Source: Bacteroidota bacterium
Lineage (GTDB): Bacteria > Bacteroidota > Bacteroidia > Flavobacteriales_D > Crocinitomicaceae
Length of the DNA stretch: 64,000 nt
Assembly (NCBI GenBank): GCA_006226425.1
Contig: SBGX01000018.1
Span: 1 to 64,000, forward strand
Direction of reading: 5' to 3'
In this document: piece by piece, positions 33,926 to 43,751 of the stretch
Layout: the number at the start of each line of letters is the position of its first letter
How positions within the stretch are numbered: the stretch's first letter is position 1
The notes under the pieces: generated by a model
Told to the model about the DNA's origin: nothing
Seen by the model: the letters and a program-made list of their open reading frames with translations, nothing else
Database searches by the model: none
Position numbers and translations under genes: made by a program

Positions 33926-36900
33926 TTACCTCATCAGGTTGATATGACCCGCTCCTTCCACTTCCTGTCCTTTCCAGGTTTTTGCAACCGCTTTGTAGGT
34001 GTAGGTATCGTTATTTTGGAGCACTCCTTTATAGTAACCATCCCAGCCGACATTGATGTCATCCGTCTCAAATACAAGTTCCCCCCAGCGATTAAATATC
34101 TTAAAGTACATCAATTCCTTTAATCCCCAACCTTTGAGGTAAATAACATCATTGACTCCATCTCCGTTCGGAGTAAAGGTGGTCGGTAAATCCAGGAAGG
34201 TTTCCGGATAAATATCGATATGGAAAATTCCTTCGCCGTTAAAGCACCCCAAAACATCTGTCATCTGGACGGTGTAGGTGATTTCATCGATTCCCTGATG
34301 CGAAGGGAACGGACAATTGAGACAACTCAAAGCGGTATCCGGGGTCCAGGTGAACAGCACCAGTCCTCCTTGATTATCAATCGGTAGCGTTACAAAGTCT
34401 CCTAACACGACGGTGGTGTCGTAAAAAATATCTGGAATATTCTGAATCACTATGACCGTCGCCGTATCCGTACTTGTACAGGTTGTCACTGTATCTGTTG
34501 CCAGAACCGCAAAGGTCGTCGTCTGAGAGATATCCGCCGTCGGAGTTGCCAAAGTTGGATCATTCAGCACATCTGCAGGTGTCCAGTTAAAAATATGCGT
34601 GGCTTCTGCTCCTGTGAGCTGCAAGGTCACCTGATCCCCGGCACAAATGGTATCATCAAATGCCTGGATGTTCGGACGATCATTCATGATCACGTATTTG
34701 CTGATAGTATCCCGACAACCGAATTGGGTGTTGTGGACCATCAAGGTGATCAGAAAAGTATCTGAGTAGTTATAGAAATAATCAAAGTTCAGGGCTGCCG
34801 TGTCCGAACTATTTCCGTCCCCAAAAATCCATTGGTATTCATCTGAGTTCAGGGAATTATTAGTGATGTTCAGAGCGTCTCCGGAACAAAGGAGGGTATC
34901 TAATTCATCATTGCGATCAAACAAAGCTCGTACCTCGCGGATCAGTACGGTCTTCTCAATGGTATTCGGACAAACTCCCCCTTCTCCAAAGACGGTCAGC
35001 TTGGCTTGCGTTTGTCCGGACGGAGGTAGGAAGTTATACTGGTGCGTCACCGGACTGATATCCGAAACTTCGGAACCATCACCAAAATCCCAGGAGAATC
35101 CTCCCACATCGGTCGTGTCTTTGATTGTAAAAGTGATCTCTTCTGTCTTGCAAATTGCGGTTTTATCCATATCAAAATCCCCCGAAGGGTTGATCACCGT
35201 AAAGTTTTTGACAACTGTGTCCGAACAGCCATTAGAAGTCGATGCGATCAATTGAACCGAATAATCGCCTTCTTCGAAAACGAAAACAGGACTCGCGGAA
35301 GAAGAACTCAATCCGTTGCTGAAGGTCCAGCTCGTTCCTGTTACCGGTGAAGTTCCGACCGAGGTACTGGTAAAGCCAATCTGTTGTGGGCTACATAAGG
35401 CTTCCAAGGTATCTATATCAGAAACAAAACCTGCCGTTGGATAGCCTTGCACGTCAATTGGAATACTAATGGAATCATTACAACCTGTCGCGTTTTCCAC
35501 ATAGTACATTTTGACAATCGTAGTCGTATCAAGCGTATAGTTGTGTGTTACGTTCTGACCTGTGGCCGTAGTTCCATCGCCCAAAATCCAGGTGAAACTC
35601 AGATTGGAACCCTGCGAAGTATAATCGGTGGCATTAAAAGTATATTGATCTCCCGTACATCCTTTCCCAGCTCCAGGAGTCACACTCACGGTACTGACTG
35701 GACGATAAAAATTAATCGGCTTCACAATGGATTTCTGACATCCGTGGATGTCCGTCACCGTCAGACGAATGTTTTCAATCGCTCCAAGCGGATGTTCGTC
35801 GTATATATGACTGACATTCGGACCGCTTCCCGTTTCTCCATCCCCAAAATCCCAAATATAACTGGCGATTGCTGCTCCGGAAGTACTCTGGTCCGTAAAT
35901 TGAATCGTGTCAGGTGTACAGGTGAAATCATCATCGATTAAAAAGTCGGGATCCACATCAAAAACGGTGAACGAATGAGTCAGGGTATCCGTACATCCGT
36001 TGATATCTGTCACCACCAGACTGAGCGTTTGTGCTCCCGTATTCGGAAATGAAATGTTTTCCTGGGGATCCTCCGTCGCAATCGGGCGCAAAGTCGGATC
36101 GGAAAAAATCCACTTGTATCCCCGGTTACAATCTTCCAACACATCCAGTGAATTTCCTGCATTAAATGGGTTAGGATCACCGGCACAGTAAACTGCATCA
36201 CTGGTAAAGTCAGCCTGCACATTCCGGATATGAATCGTTGTTGAATCTACCGAAGCTGGACAAGTTCCTGAGTTATTCGTGGCGGTCAATACGACCTTAT
36301 AATCTCCGGTTGCTGCATAAGTATGTGTCGGATTCGTTTGCGCGGAAGTGGTCCCATCACCAAAATCCCAACTCAATCCCGTAAACCCTTGACTTTCATT
36401 GAACAGCGCCAAATCCATCAACGAAGCACAATCATAGAGATAATTAAAACGAGCGATCGGGCCATTCACTGTCACAAAATTGCTTTTCGTCTGCGTTGAA
36501 ATACAACCGTTGTGATAGGCCGACAATGTTACATCAAATACCCCTACCGTATCATCGAAAATGAAAGTTCCACCCGGGTTTCCATGACAATTTGATAGCA
36601 GTTCTCCATCGGTACTGTAGTTCCACCCTTCGAAGAGTTCCTGATTGGCACTTGTATTCGTAAACGTAATACTTTCTCCCGGACAGACACTTGTTTGATC
36701 AGCGGTAAAATCCAGGGCATGAGTCGTTCCAACCTGGATTTGAATCGTGTCCGAAATATCCATACAGCCCAGGTTATTTGTCGCTGTCATCACTACCGAA
36801 TAAACACCCGGATTACTAAAGGTATGCGTCGAACTCGTGGTTCCCAGACCAAAATCTCCATTGCTCCCATCTCCATAATCGAAATGGTAATTCACAATAT

Positions 36901-38341
36901 CATATTCGGACTGCGTTGAATCCGAAAAGGTAATGCTCAACGGGGCACAGCCTTCGTGAATATCTGGCATAAATCTGGAATGTACCAGGAATACTGTATC
37001 AATAAAATCGACCTGGACCACGCATCCACCTGTTGTCACGGCCTGAAAAACACCATTCAGATCATGATGTTTGGCCCGACGTGCATAAATACTATCTGCA
37101 ATATGGTATTCATGTGTTGGATTGGCCAGAAAGCTGGTGTCTCCATCATCAAAAATCCACCTGAAACTTTGGAAGGTGGCTCCATCAGGGTCGAAGGAAT
37201 AAGTGTAAGTTGCGTTTGTATCACATTGTGGTTTCGGTGTCGAAGTAATCGTGATATTTGGAATCTGTTCCACAAAAATGACGACGGAAGTATCATCGGA
37301 ACACTGCCCACCTGGTGCTGTAACCGTTAAATCAATCGTATGTAAGCCGGGAGTTGTGAAGAAAACGGTTGGATTCACAGCTGAACTTGTTCCGGGACTT
37401 GCCCCGGCGCCAAAATTCCAAGTGTAAACTCCGGCTGATGAGTTATTTTCGATTTGGATCGGGATATTGACACAAACCGTATCATTGGGCAATGCAAAAC
37501 TCGCTTGAGGTTTTCCTACCGTGATGGGAACTGTTGCCGTCTTTGCACATTCGTTCGTATCCGTAATAGTGAGGGTGGCTGTAAAATCTCCCTCTGAACT
37601 ATATGTTTGTGACCCTGGATTTTGGGAGGTCGAAGTATTCCCATTTCCGAAGTCCCAATCATAAGTAAGTGCCAAATTGGAAGTTGAACCGTCCGAAAAG
37701 CTAACGTTCAAAGGCGGGTCACAGGCAATTGCCGGACTCGGATTGGTTGTAATTCCTGCCACGGGATTAGAAACTCCGATGTAATTGGCATAAGAAGTCG
37801 TATTGTTACAGGAAGGTGTGCTTGCCGTAATTCCAATGGTGATCGTATATACTCCTGTGTTTGTATAGGTAAAATTGACATTCTCCCCGGTAGCTCCTGA
37901 ACCCTCTCCAAAGGTCCAGCTATACTGATCGACCGTTACTCCGGGAGGTAGGCTCACATTTGCTGACAAATCAACATCCAACGGTGCGCAGCCCTTGGTC
38001 AGACCGTTTGAAACAAGTTGTGGAACCGGTTTCTCCGATACGGTAATTGTAATCGTCCCGATCACTGGTCCATCCGCCGTTTCCCGAAAACTTACCTCAA
38101 AAGTCCCGGCGCTTGCAAAAGTGTTTGACGGGTTCTGTAGGTTCGAACTAGCTCCATCGCCGAAATCCCAGAAAAAGGTACTTGATCCCCCTGGCGCGGT
38201 AAAATTGACCTGAAGGGGCACACAACCAGAAGTAATATTTGCAGTTTGAGAAAATAGATCAAATTGTAAGACACACATCACAAACAGGAGTCCCACAATA
38301 GGAATCGGCTTTCGCTGCAAATAAGTAAGTAGATTCGGCAT
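33926..38341 (-). CDS. Giant PKD-repeat secreted protein with type IX (type B) sorting domain
   Basis: 1471 residues from the ATG at 38341. A signal peptide ends near LFSQTANI. A dozen or more PKD-type beta-sandwich repeats follow, each marked by WDFGDG or a variant (WTFGEG, WIFDDG, WILGDG) and a later downstream beta strand. The last 90 residues (TFLDLPTTFTPNGDGVNDVIYLKGWG, then KIFNRWGELVFETDD and GWDGYYKGVLQNNDTYTY) are the gliding-motility-associated C-terminal domain that directs export through the type IX system. It is likely a surface adhesin. It is divergent from the metalloprotease-PorP-OmpA genes, the common genomic partner set of such cargo. Confidence 0.93.
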   Translation of the reverse strand: MPNLLTYLQRKPIPIVGLLFVMCVLQFDLFSQTANITSGCVPLQVNFTAPGGSSTFFWDFGDGASSNLQNPSNTFASAGTFEVSFRETADGPVIGTITITVSEKPVPQLVSNGLTKGCAPLDVDLSANVSLPPGVTVDQYSWTFGEGSGATGENVNFTYTNTGVYTITIGITASTPSCNNTTSYANYIGVSNPVAGITTNPSPAIACDPPLNVSFSDGSTSNLALTYDWDFGNGNTSTSQNPGSQTYSSEGDFTATLTITDTNECAKTATVPITVGKPQASFALPNDTVCVNIPIQIENNSSAGVYTWNFGAGASPGTSSAVNPTVFFTTPGLHTIDLTVTAPGGQCSDDTSVVIFVEQIPNITITSTPKPQCDTNATYTYSFDPDGATFQSFRWIFDDGDTSFLANPTHEYHIADSIYARRAKHHDLNGVFQAVTTGGCVVQVDFIDTVFLVHSRFMPDIHEGCAPLSITFSDSTQSEYDIVNYHFDYGDGSNGDFGLGTTSSTHTFSNPGVYSVVMTATNNLGCMDISDTIQIQVGTTHALDFTADQTSVCPGESITFTNTSANQELFEGWNYSTDGELLSNCHGNPGGTFIFDDTVGVFDVTLSAYHNGCISTQTKSNFVTVNGPIARFNYLYDCASLMDLALFNESQGFTGLSWDFGDGTTSAQTNPTHTYAATGDYKVVLTATNNSGTCPASVDSTTIHIRNVQADFTSDAVYCAGDPNPFNAGNSLDVLEDCNRGYKWIFSDPTLRPIATEDPQENISFPNTGAQTLSLVVTDINGCTDTLTHSFTVFDVDPDFLIDDDFTCTPDTIQFTDQSTSGAAIASYIWDFGDGETGSGPNVSHIYDEHPLGAIENIRLTVTDIHGCQKSIVKPINFYRPVSTVSVTPGAGKGCTGDQYTFNATDYTSQGSNLSFTWILGDGTTATGQNVTHNYTLDTTTIVKMYYVENATGCNDSISIPIDVQGYPTAGFVSDIDTLEALCSPQQIGFTSTSVGTSPVTGTSWTFSNGLSSSSASPVFVFEEGDYSVQLIASTSNGCSDTVVKNFTVINPSGDFDMDKTAICKTEEITFTIKDTTDVGGFSWDFGDGSEVSDISPVTHQYNFLPPSGQTQAKLTVFGEGGVCPNTIEKTVLIREVRALFDRNDELDTLLCSGDALNITNNSLNSDEYQWIFGDGNSSDTAALNFDYFYNYSDTFLITLMVHNTQFGCRDTISKYVIMNDRPNIQAFDDTICAGDQVTLQLTGAEATHIFNWTPADVLNDPTLATPTADISQTTTFAVLATDTVTTCTSTDTATVIVIQNIPDIFYDTTVVLGDFVTLPIDNQGGLVLFTWTPDTALSCLNCPFPSHQGIDEITYTVQMTDVLGCFNGEGIFHIDIYPETFLDLPTTFTPNGDGVNDVIYLKGWGLKELMYFKIFNRWGELVFETDDINVGWDGYYKGVLQNNDTYTYKAVAKTWKGQEVEGAGHINLMR

Positions 38342-38415
38342 GAAGTAATCACACTTAATTTCAACCAAATTTAATTTTTTTTCCGATGAAACTCAATTTT
38401 CTTACTACAAAATCT

Positions 38416-38423
38416 TATCTTTG
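38416..38423 (+). promoter_or_regulatory. Promoter -7 box for the M43 metalloprotease operon
   Basis: TATCTTTG, 27 bases before the ATG at 38451. Its last three bases form a TTG that could be mistaken for a start codon. Confidence 0.5.
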
Positions 38424-38450
38424 ATTACACGAGTATCTGATTTACTTGCA

Positions 38451-39236
38451 ATGAGAGCACTACTGTTTACAGCCTTTAGCCTTTTTATTTTCGGCTTATT
38501 TTCTCAAACCAAAGACCGTCTGCCATGTGTGGACAAAAAGTTTTCGGTTGTTGCTCATATTTTCAGAGATACCACAGGTCTTGAGAACATCAGTGAGTCG
38601 CAAATCATTAGTATTTTTGATAAAGTCAATCAGGATTTTGCACCGATTTGTATTTCTTTTGAGGTCTGTGAATTTCAGTACCATGACAATTTCCAGTACG
38701 ATCAGCATGCTCGTGATCCGGATTGGGACGAAATGCAGAATTTATATCACGTAAAGAACCGCATCAACGTCTACTATGTCAAAACCATTGAAGATCCGGC
38801 TGGTGCCTGTGGTTATGCCGGACTGGGTGATATCACCAATTTTTACCAAAGCGGAATCGTTATTCAAAAAACCGGGAGCTGTTGTCAAACAACTTCCAAA
38901 ACCCATTCACACGAACTTGGACACTATTTCGGCCTCCCTCATACTTTTGCAGCAAGTGGCGTCACGGATGAGCTGGTAGATGCATCGAACTGTGCTACCT
39001 CCGGTGACCAAATTTGTGACACTCCTGCGGACCCATACATCGACGGAACTCCTCCGAGTCAATGGGTGGTAGACTGTCGTTTCATCAACACCTTGAAAGA
39101 CGCCAACGACGAATTTTATGATCCGCTTGTCGGGAACATTATGTCCTACTATCCGGATGAATGTAGTTGTGGTTTTACGGATGACCAGTTCAAGCAAATG
39201 GTCAAAACATACCTGGCAAAAATCGGACAGTGGTAA
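38451..39236 (+). CDS. Secreted M43-family zinc metalloprotease
   Basis: 261 residues from the ATG at 38451. A signal peptide (about 1-18) is followed by an M43 (pappalysin) catalytic domain. The zinc motif HExxHxxGxxH is His154, Glu155, His158, Gly161, His164, with a Met-turn in NIMSYYPDECS and Cys-rich loops (SCCQ, CATSGDQICDTP, CSC). M43 enzymes cleave extracellular proteins. There is no C-terminal sorting domain, so it may stay in the periplasm or be released by another route. Overlaps the start of the PorP gene. The longer reading from a TTG at 38421 begins in a promoter box. Confidence 0.85.
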   Translation: MRALLFTAFSLFIFGLFSQTKDRLPCVDKKFSVVAHIFRDTTGLENISESQIISIFDKVNQDFAPICISFEVCEFQYHDNFQYDQHARDPDWDEMQNLYHVKNRINVYYVKTIEDPAGACGYAGLGDITNFYQSGIVIQKTGSCCQTTSKTHSHELGHYFGLPHTFAASGVTDELVDASNCATSGDQICDTPADPYIDGTPPSQWVVDCRFINTLKDANDEFYDPLVGNIMSYYPDECSCGFTDDQFKQMVKTYLAKIGQW

Positions 39237-40249
39237 AGGCAAAAGTCATACTCGTTCTGTGTGTGCTGCTCGGCGCAGGATCGGAAACGCTGCTCGCTCA
39301 GGACATTCACTTTTCCCAGTTCTATGCCTTCAATCAAAATCTGAATCCAGCCAAAATTGGAGATCACCATGGTGACATGCGCCTGGAAGGAATTTACCGG
39401 AATCAATGGAGACAAATCGGGAATCAACCGCTCACCACTACTGGAATTGGCTTTGACAAAGCCTTCCGCTATTACAATCATGAAATTGATGGTGGACTGA
39501 TGATTGTCCGGGATATGTTCAGTGGCTTCAACACGATTTGCAATAAATTGATGCTTTCAGCTGCCTACGAGATGCGCTATTTCGGAAGCGACTGGCGCTT
39601 TGGATTTCAGACCGGAATCGTCACAAACAGTACTGACCTTACCATTCAGACATTCCCCAACCAATGGAATTACCCAGCGGGCGAATTTGATATCACACTT
39701 CCGAATGGAGAAGATAATATCCGGGGGTCTCAAATGTACCTGGATATCAATCTGGGAATGGCCTGGAAAAAACAAATCGGGAAACTAAAAGCCGAAGCTG
39801 GTGCAGCGGTCAATCACATTAACCGACCGAAAGACACCTATTTTAGTCAGGTCGCCGAACGACGCAAAATGAGAGGAGTGTTTCATGGACAGGTCGATAT
39901 TCCGCTCAACCAACAATTCAATTTGATTCCTCGAACATTCTGGACCTGGACGACCCGGGCCAACGATTTTTTGCTAGGAAGTAATCTAAGATACAAAACA
40001 GGCATGAGCAACATCAGCTACCTGCAGGCTGGTTGTTATTACAGACATGGAGTGAACCGAAATATGGATGCCGTTTACCCGGTTGTTGGAATCACCTACA
40101 AGGCTTTCGAACTTGGGTTTAGTTATGATGTCAATATCTCAGAGCTGAAAACAGGGATCAAGCGCCCATCTACATTTGAGGTTTCATTATCCTATATCGT
40201 TCCAAGCAGTCGAGTCAAATACCAAATTATTCCGTGTGACCGCTACTAA
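39230..40249 (+). CDS. PorP/SprF family outer-membrane protein (type IX secretion)
   Basis: 339 residues from a GTG start that overlaps the metalloprotease stop by seven bases. The signal peptide ends LLAQDIHFSQFYAFNQNLNPAKIG, the conserved N-terminal signature of the PorP/SprF family. The beta-barrel-like body includes YRNQWRQIGNQPLTTTGIGFDKAF and DGGLMIVRDMFSGF. Family members are paired with cargo carrying the type B C-terminal domain and probably anchor or export it at the outer membrane. Its adjacent divergent PKD protein is the likely partner. Confidence 0.92.
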   Translation: MVKAKVILVLCVLLGAGSETLLAQDIHFSQFYAFNQNLNPAKIGDHHGDMRLEGIYRNQWRQIGNQPLTTTGIGFDKAFRYYNHEIDGGLMIVRDMFSGFNTICNKLMLSAAYEMRYFGSDWRFGFQTGIVTNSTDLTIQTFPNQWNYPAGEFDITLPNGEDNIRGSQMYLDINLGMAWKKQIGKLKAEAGAAVNHINRPKDTYFSQVAERRKMRGVFHGQVDIPLNQQFNLIPRTFWTWTTRANDFLLGSNLRYKTGMSNISYLQAGCYYRHGVNRNMDAVYPVVGITYKAFELGFSYDVNISELKTGIKRPSTFEVSLSYIVPSSRVKYQIIPCDRY

Positions 40250-42356
40250 AAGATCATATCTGCTTTCCGTTTTGCTCCTGCTTTCGGCATTTCTTTTCCA
40301 AGCTCTGGTTTATGGACAGGATGAAGTCGATCCTTCGGAGATTGTCGAGAAAAAAGGAAGAATGTGGCGACTGGCCAAAGAAGCCAAGCGTACCGGAAAT
40401 GCTTACCTGGCACTTCGCTACTATGAAGAGATCTATTTGAAAGATTCGTCCAACCTCAAGTTGATCGTTGAGATGGCGCACCTCTACCGTGCCACACATA
40501 ATTATCCGAAGGCTGAAGCTTTCTTTGAGAAGATCACGAAGTCAGCCAAGGTCGAGAAATATCCCGAAGCATATTTTTATTTGGGGCAGGCACAAAAGAA
40601 TAACTTGAAATACTCGCAGGCGAAAGAAAATCTGCTCCTATTTAAGAAAAAGAAAAAGTATGTCAAGGAAGAATTTGCGGCACTCCGAAAACTCTACAAA
40701 TCCGAACTGGAAGGCTGTGATTTGGCCATGATGACCCGAAAACAGGATAGCAACAGTGTGGTCGTACGCAATCTTGGAGAAAAAGTGAATCATCCGCACA
40801 TCGATTTTTCACCCATCCCAATCGGAGAGAACGAATTGATCTACGGAAGCCACCCGGAGGACAAAGAACGCATTTATAAAATCAATGATTCCCTTCCCTA
40901 TCAGGGCGAGAAACGTAGTTTTATGATCGCTCGAAAAACAGAAGATGGATGGAAGTCAGGCGGTTTACTGGAAGGCCCCTTTAACGACACTATGATGGAT
41001 GTCGCCAATGGCTGTTTTTCCCTGGATAGTACCCGTTTCTATTTTGCTAAATGCACCACCAACTGGCAGTACAAAGTGGTATGTACCATCTACGAGAGTG
41101 TCAAAGAAGGAGGAGAATGGTCAGAACCAGTAGCCTTGCCGGAGGTCATTAACATGCCCGATTACACTTCTTCCCACCCAACTGTTGGAAGAGAATCGAA
41201 AAGAAACCGGGAAGTCCTGTATTTCGTTTCAGACAGACCCAAAAGTAAAGGTGGAACCGATATCTGGTTCTCCGAATATGACCCACGCAAAAAGGCCTTC
41301 AAAAAAGCTCGTAACGCTGGATCCAAGATCAATACTGTTGGAAATGAAATGACCCCATTCTATGATCTTCCGACCAAAACGATGTACTTCAGTACCGATG
41401 GCCGGGCCAATCTGGGTGGACTGGATGTTTATTACGCTATTGGCGAAACTTCCAAATGGCAACCAGCCGAACACCTCAACTCGGATGTAAACTCTTCTGC
41501 GGATGACCTGGATTACACCTTGCGAAAAAGTTATCGTGGTGGCTTTTTTGTCAGTAACCGATCCGGCGGACAATCGCTTTATCACCCGACCTGTTGTGAC
41601 GATATTTATGAGTTTGAGTTCAGCAAATACATCGACGTAGAATTATTGGTGCAGGTGACAGATCAACACAAACAAATCCTGGATAAGGACGTCAAGGTCA
41701 ATTTGTACGTCGTCGATGAAAACAGCAAACTGCTGGTCAAGACCATCGCAAATGATCTAAAGATCAAACAGTCAGAACTCCGACCCAATCAGCGCTATAT
41801 TATTGAAGCCAAAAAAGAAGGTTATTTCACCAACTCCATTGAATTAAGCACGGAAGGAATTATCGAAAATGCCCAATTGGAAAAAACCATTGAACTGGAG
41901 CAATTGCCACAGGAACCGATTGTCATTCCAAACGTCAAATTTGAATTTGACAGTCCCAAATTAAAGCCTGAATCCAAAATTGCCCTGGACACCACCATCT
42001 TGTTGCTTTTCTCCAAACAGCCGCATATTAAGATTGAAATTTCAGCGCATACAGACAACAAGGGATCGGATTCGTACAACCTGAAACTTTCTCAAAGACG
42101 GGCTGAAAGTGTGGTCAAGTACTTAAATTCCAAAGGGGTTCCCATGAATCAAATGATTCCAAAAGGATACGGAGAAACCAAGCCAATCGCTCCCAACAAG
42201 AACCCGGACGGATCAGATAACCCAGCAGGACGAAGCTTGAATCGACGGGTTGATTTTACCATTCTCGGAGAGATCGATATTGAACTGATCGAGCTCAAAG
42301 ACGAGGAAATCAAAGAGATCAAACGTAAGAAAAAGGACAAGGAAGAGGAGGAATAA
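40236..42356 (+). CDS. OmpA-family protein with TPR and WD40-like (PD40) repeats
   Basis: 706 residues from a GTG at 40236 that gives a clean signal peptide ending near LVYGQDE; the longer reading from 40176 adds a non-signal stretch overlapping PorP. TPR-like helices at about 30-130 are followed by a beta-propeller-like region with PD40 repeats (SRFYFAKCTTNWQYKVV, ETLYFVSDRP, MYFSTDGRANLGGLDVYY, GGFFVSNRSGG), a beta-sandwich, and a C-terminal OmpA domain (NVKFEFDSPKLKPESK, ISAHTDNKGSDSYNLKLSQRRAESVVKYL). It binds peptidoglycan and probably supports the PorP barrel. Ends in a Lys/Glu-rich tail. Confidence 0.9.
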   Translation: MTATKRSYLLSVLLLLSAFLFQALVYGQDEVDPSEIVEKKGRMWRLAKEAKRTGNAYLALRYYEEIYLKDSSNLKLIVEMAHLYRATHNYPKAEAFFEKITKSAKVEKYPEAYFYLGQAQKNNLKYSQAKENLLLFKKKKKYVKEEFAALRKLYKSELEGCDLAMMTRKQDSNSVVVRNLGEKVNHPHIDFSPIPIGENELIYGSHPEDKERIYKINDSLPYQGEKRSFMIARKTEDGWKSGGLLEGPFNDTMMDVANGCFSLDSTRFYFAKCTTNWQYKVVCTIYESVKEGGEWSEPVALPEVINMPDYTSSHPTVGRESKRNREVLYFVSDRPKSKGGTDIWFSEYDPRKKAFKKARNAGSKINTVGNEMTPFYDLPTKTMYFSTDGRANLGGLDVYYAIGETSKWQPAEHLNSDVNSSADDLDYTLRKSYRGGFFVSNRSGGQSLYHPTCCDDIYEFEFSKYIDVELLVQVTDQHKQILDKDVKVNLYVVDENSKLLVKTIANDLKIKQSELRPNQRYIIEAKKEGYFTNSIELSTEGIIENAQLEKTIELEQLPQEPIVIPNVKFEFDSPKLKPESKIALDTTILLLFSKQPHIKIEISAHTDNKGSDSYNLKLSQRRAESVVKYLNSKGVPMNQMIPKGYGETKPIAPNKNPDGSDNPAGRSLNRRVDFTILGEIDIELIELKDEEIKEIKRKKKDKEEEE

Positions 42357-42420
42357 GAACAAAGCTTTTCTCAGATGTAACCTCGACCATGAATTCCGAT
42401 TATAACAGTAAATACTTGCT

Positions 42421-43311
42421 GTGCTACGTATCGGAACATATCCCAAACAAATCTGGATCAAAGGTTTTCTATTGTTTCTGCTTTGCTGGATTAGCTGTCA
42501 TTTTTTCCATGCCCAGGACAGTCTGATTCCCTCCGAAGGCATCCGTCAGGGAAGCGCTCTTCGAAACTCGGGCTTCCTCAATGTACTTTCGGGTGGACTC
42601 AATGGGGCCTATCGTCCAGACGGCATCCACTACGGAATCGACCTGGCAGTTCAGACCTATCACTATTATCTGATTACCGGACGTAAATCCAAGTTTGACA
42701 GCATTGGCCATCAACAGGTCAAATTGGGGAAAAAAGATCCCTCAGAGATCTATCGGGGTTTCGACTTTTACCTGTTAAGTCGAGTTAGTTTCAATCTTGA
42801 TAGCCTGAAGGGACTTGTTCAGGAGTATCTGACCTCCCTCCTCGCATCCCCTTTTACACTCCGCATCAACAAAAACTACTACCTCAGCCGTTTGCACCAG
42901 TTGAACCCAAATGATTATTCTCCCGTGATCAGCCTCAACCTGATTGCAGATGCACGCATTATTCCCTACCATACACTAATCCGGGGAATGAGGGCCGGGG
43001 CTAGCTTGCATGGTTTCCTCGGCCTTTCTACCTTCTTCAAACGCATCGAATTTAACGGGACTGACCAAATTGTGGACAAGGGAACTCTTTACTTCAAGCC
43101 GGTTTTTGGTTTTGCTTTTGGCAGCTCCGAATTAATGTCCCGAACACTTCGAGACAACAAACTTCCAATCCTCTTTAGTTCCGAATGCCGGCTTGGATTT
43201 ACTTCCGAAGCTCTTAAATTCAAAGACTGTAGCCTACTACTCCGGTACATCATCAGTGAAGTCTACGGACCGCAACTTCGCTTCGGCATTTTACTTCGTT
43301 CCTTTCGCTAA
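42421..43311 (+). CDS. Secreted or outer-membrane hypothetical protein
   Basis: 296 residues. A hydrophobic segment at about 14-30 (GFLLFLLCWISCHFFHAQDS) with a preceding basic Lys is a signal peptide. The rest contains many aromatic-alternating stretches that could form beta strands (YRGFDFYLLSRVSFNL, GTLYFKPVFGFAFGSSEL, LRFGILLRSFR), and may form a small outer-membrane barrel. A GTG start at 42421 is used; no better one is near. It follows the OmpA gene by 64 bases and precedes VanZ. Not recognised. Confidence 0.65.
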   Translation: MLRIGTYPKQIWIKGFLLFLLCWISCHFFHAQDSLIPSEGIRQGSALRNSGFLNVLSGGLNGAYRPDGIHYGIDLAVQTYHYYLITGRKSKFDSIGHQQVKLGKKDPSEIYRGFDFYLLSRVSFNLDSLKGLVQEYLTSLLASPFTLRINKNYYLSRLHQLNPNDYSPVISLNLIADARIIPYHTLIRGMRAGASLHGFLGLSTFFKRIEFNGTDQIVDKGTLYFKPVFGFAFGSSELMSRTLRDNKLPILFSSECRLGFTSEALKFKDCSLLLRYIISEVYGPQLRFGILLRSFR

Positions 43312-43320
43312 AATTGTATG

Positions 43321-43328
43321 TATCTTTG
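43321..43328 (+). promoter_or_regulatory. Promoter -7 box for the VanZ gene
   Basis: TATCTTTG, only eight bases before the ATG at 43337, so the leader would be very short. It decides the start at 43337 over longer readings. Confidence 0.5.
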
Positions 43329-43336
43329 AATCAGGT

Positions 43337-43714
43337 ATGAGGAAATTTTTTCAATACGCATTCATTTTCTACCTGCTCGTGGTGATCACTTTGCTGGTGA
43401 TTCAAACTTCCAAAACAGGAATCAAATTGAATTTTTACTTCCTGGGAATTCGCTCTGATCATTACATCCATGCCATCATGCTACTCCCTTTTCTCTTTTT
43501 TTGTCGACAGCTTTTCACTCGAAAAGATTATCTGATTCACTGGTTGATCGGAATTTCCTTTTGTGCTTTCTGTGAAGGACTCCATTATTTCATCCCCTAC
43601 CGCGAATTTAGCCTGGCCGATTTCGGAGCCAACCTAATCGGAATGAGTTTGGGTAGCATTTTTTATCGGCTACCAAGCGTCAATGAATTTTTACTTAAAC
43701 GGAGGATCAAATAG
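43337..43714 (+). CDS. VanZ-like membrane protein
   Basis: 125 residues from the ATG at 43337. About four membrane segments with the VanZ pattern (KLNFYFLGIRSDHYIHAIMLLPFLFF, then WLIGISFCAFCEGLHYFIPYREFSLADFGANLIGMSLG). The conserved Asp/His at the first segment and the DFxAN motif fit VanZ, a family linked to glycopeptide resistance in gram-positives but of uncertain role in Bacteroidota. A longer reading from 43193 includes unrelated residues upstream of a promoter box. Confidence 0.85.
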   Translation: MRKFFQYAFIFYLLVVITLLVIQTSKTGIKLNFYFLGIRSDHYIHAIMLLPFLFFCRQLFTRKDYLIHWLIGISFCAFCEGLHYFIPYREFSLADFGANLIGMSLGSIFYRLPSVNEFLLKRRIK

Positions 43715-43716
43715 TG

Positions 43717-43750
43717 TTTTTCGTAAAATTCAATTGATTTTTACGAAAAA
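43717..43750. terminator. Bidirectional terminator
   Basis: Twelve-base perfect arms (TTTTTCGTAAAA at 43717-43728, complement at 43739-43750) around a 10-base loop, between convergent stops at 43714 and 43752. The A/T-rich ends give a U-run in both directions. Confidence 0.7.
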
Positions 43751-43751
43751 T

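Noticed and set aside
33926-38341. Plus-strand open frames and repeat-array appearance inside the PKD gene
   Set aside because: The plus-strand frames have no start context or family match and mirror repeated PKD codons. The repeats are protein domains of differing sequence, not a DNA tandem array or CRISPR.
38421-38451. Start of the M43 protease at TTG 38421
   Set aside because: Also the end of a TATCTTTG box; the ATG at 38451 gives the signal peptide.
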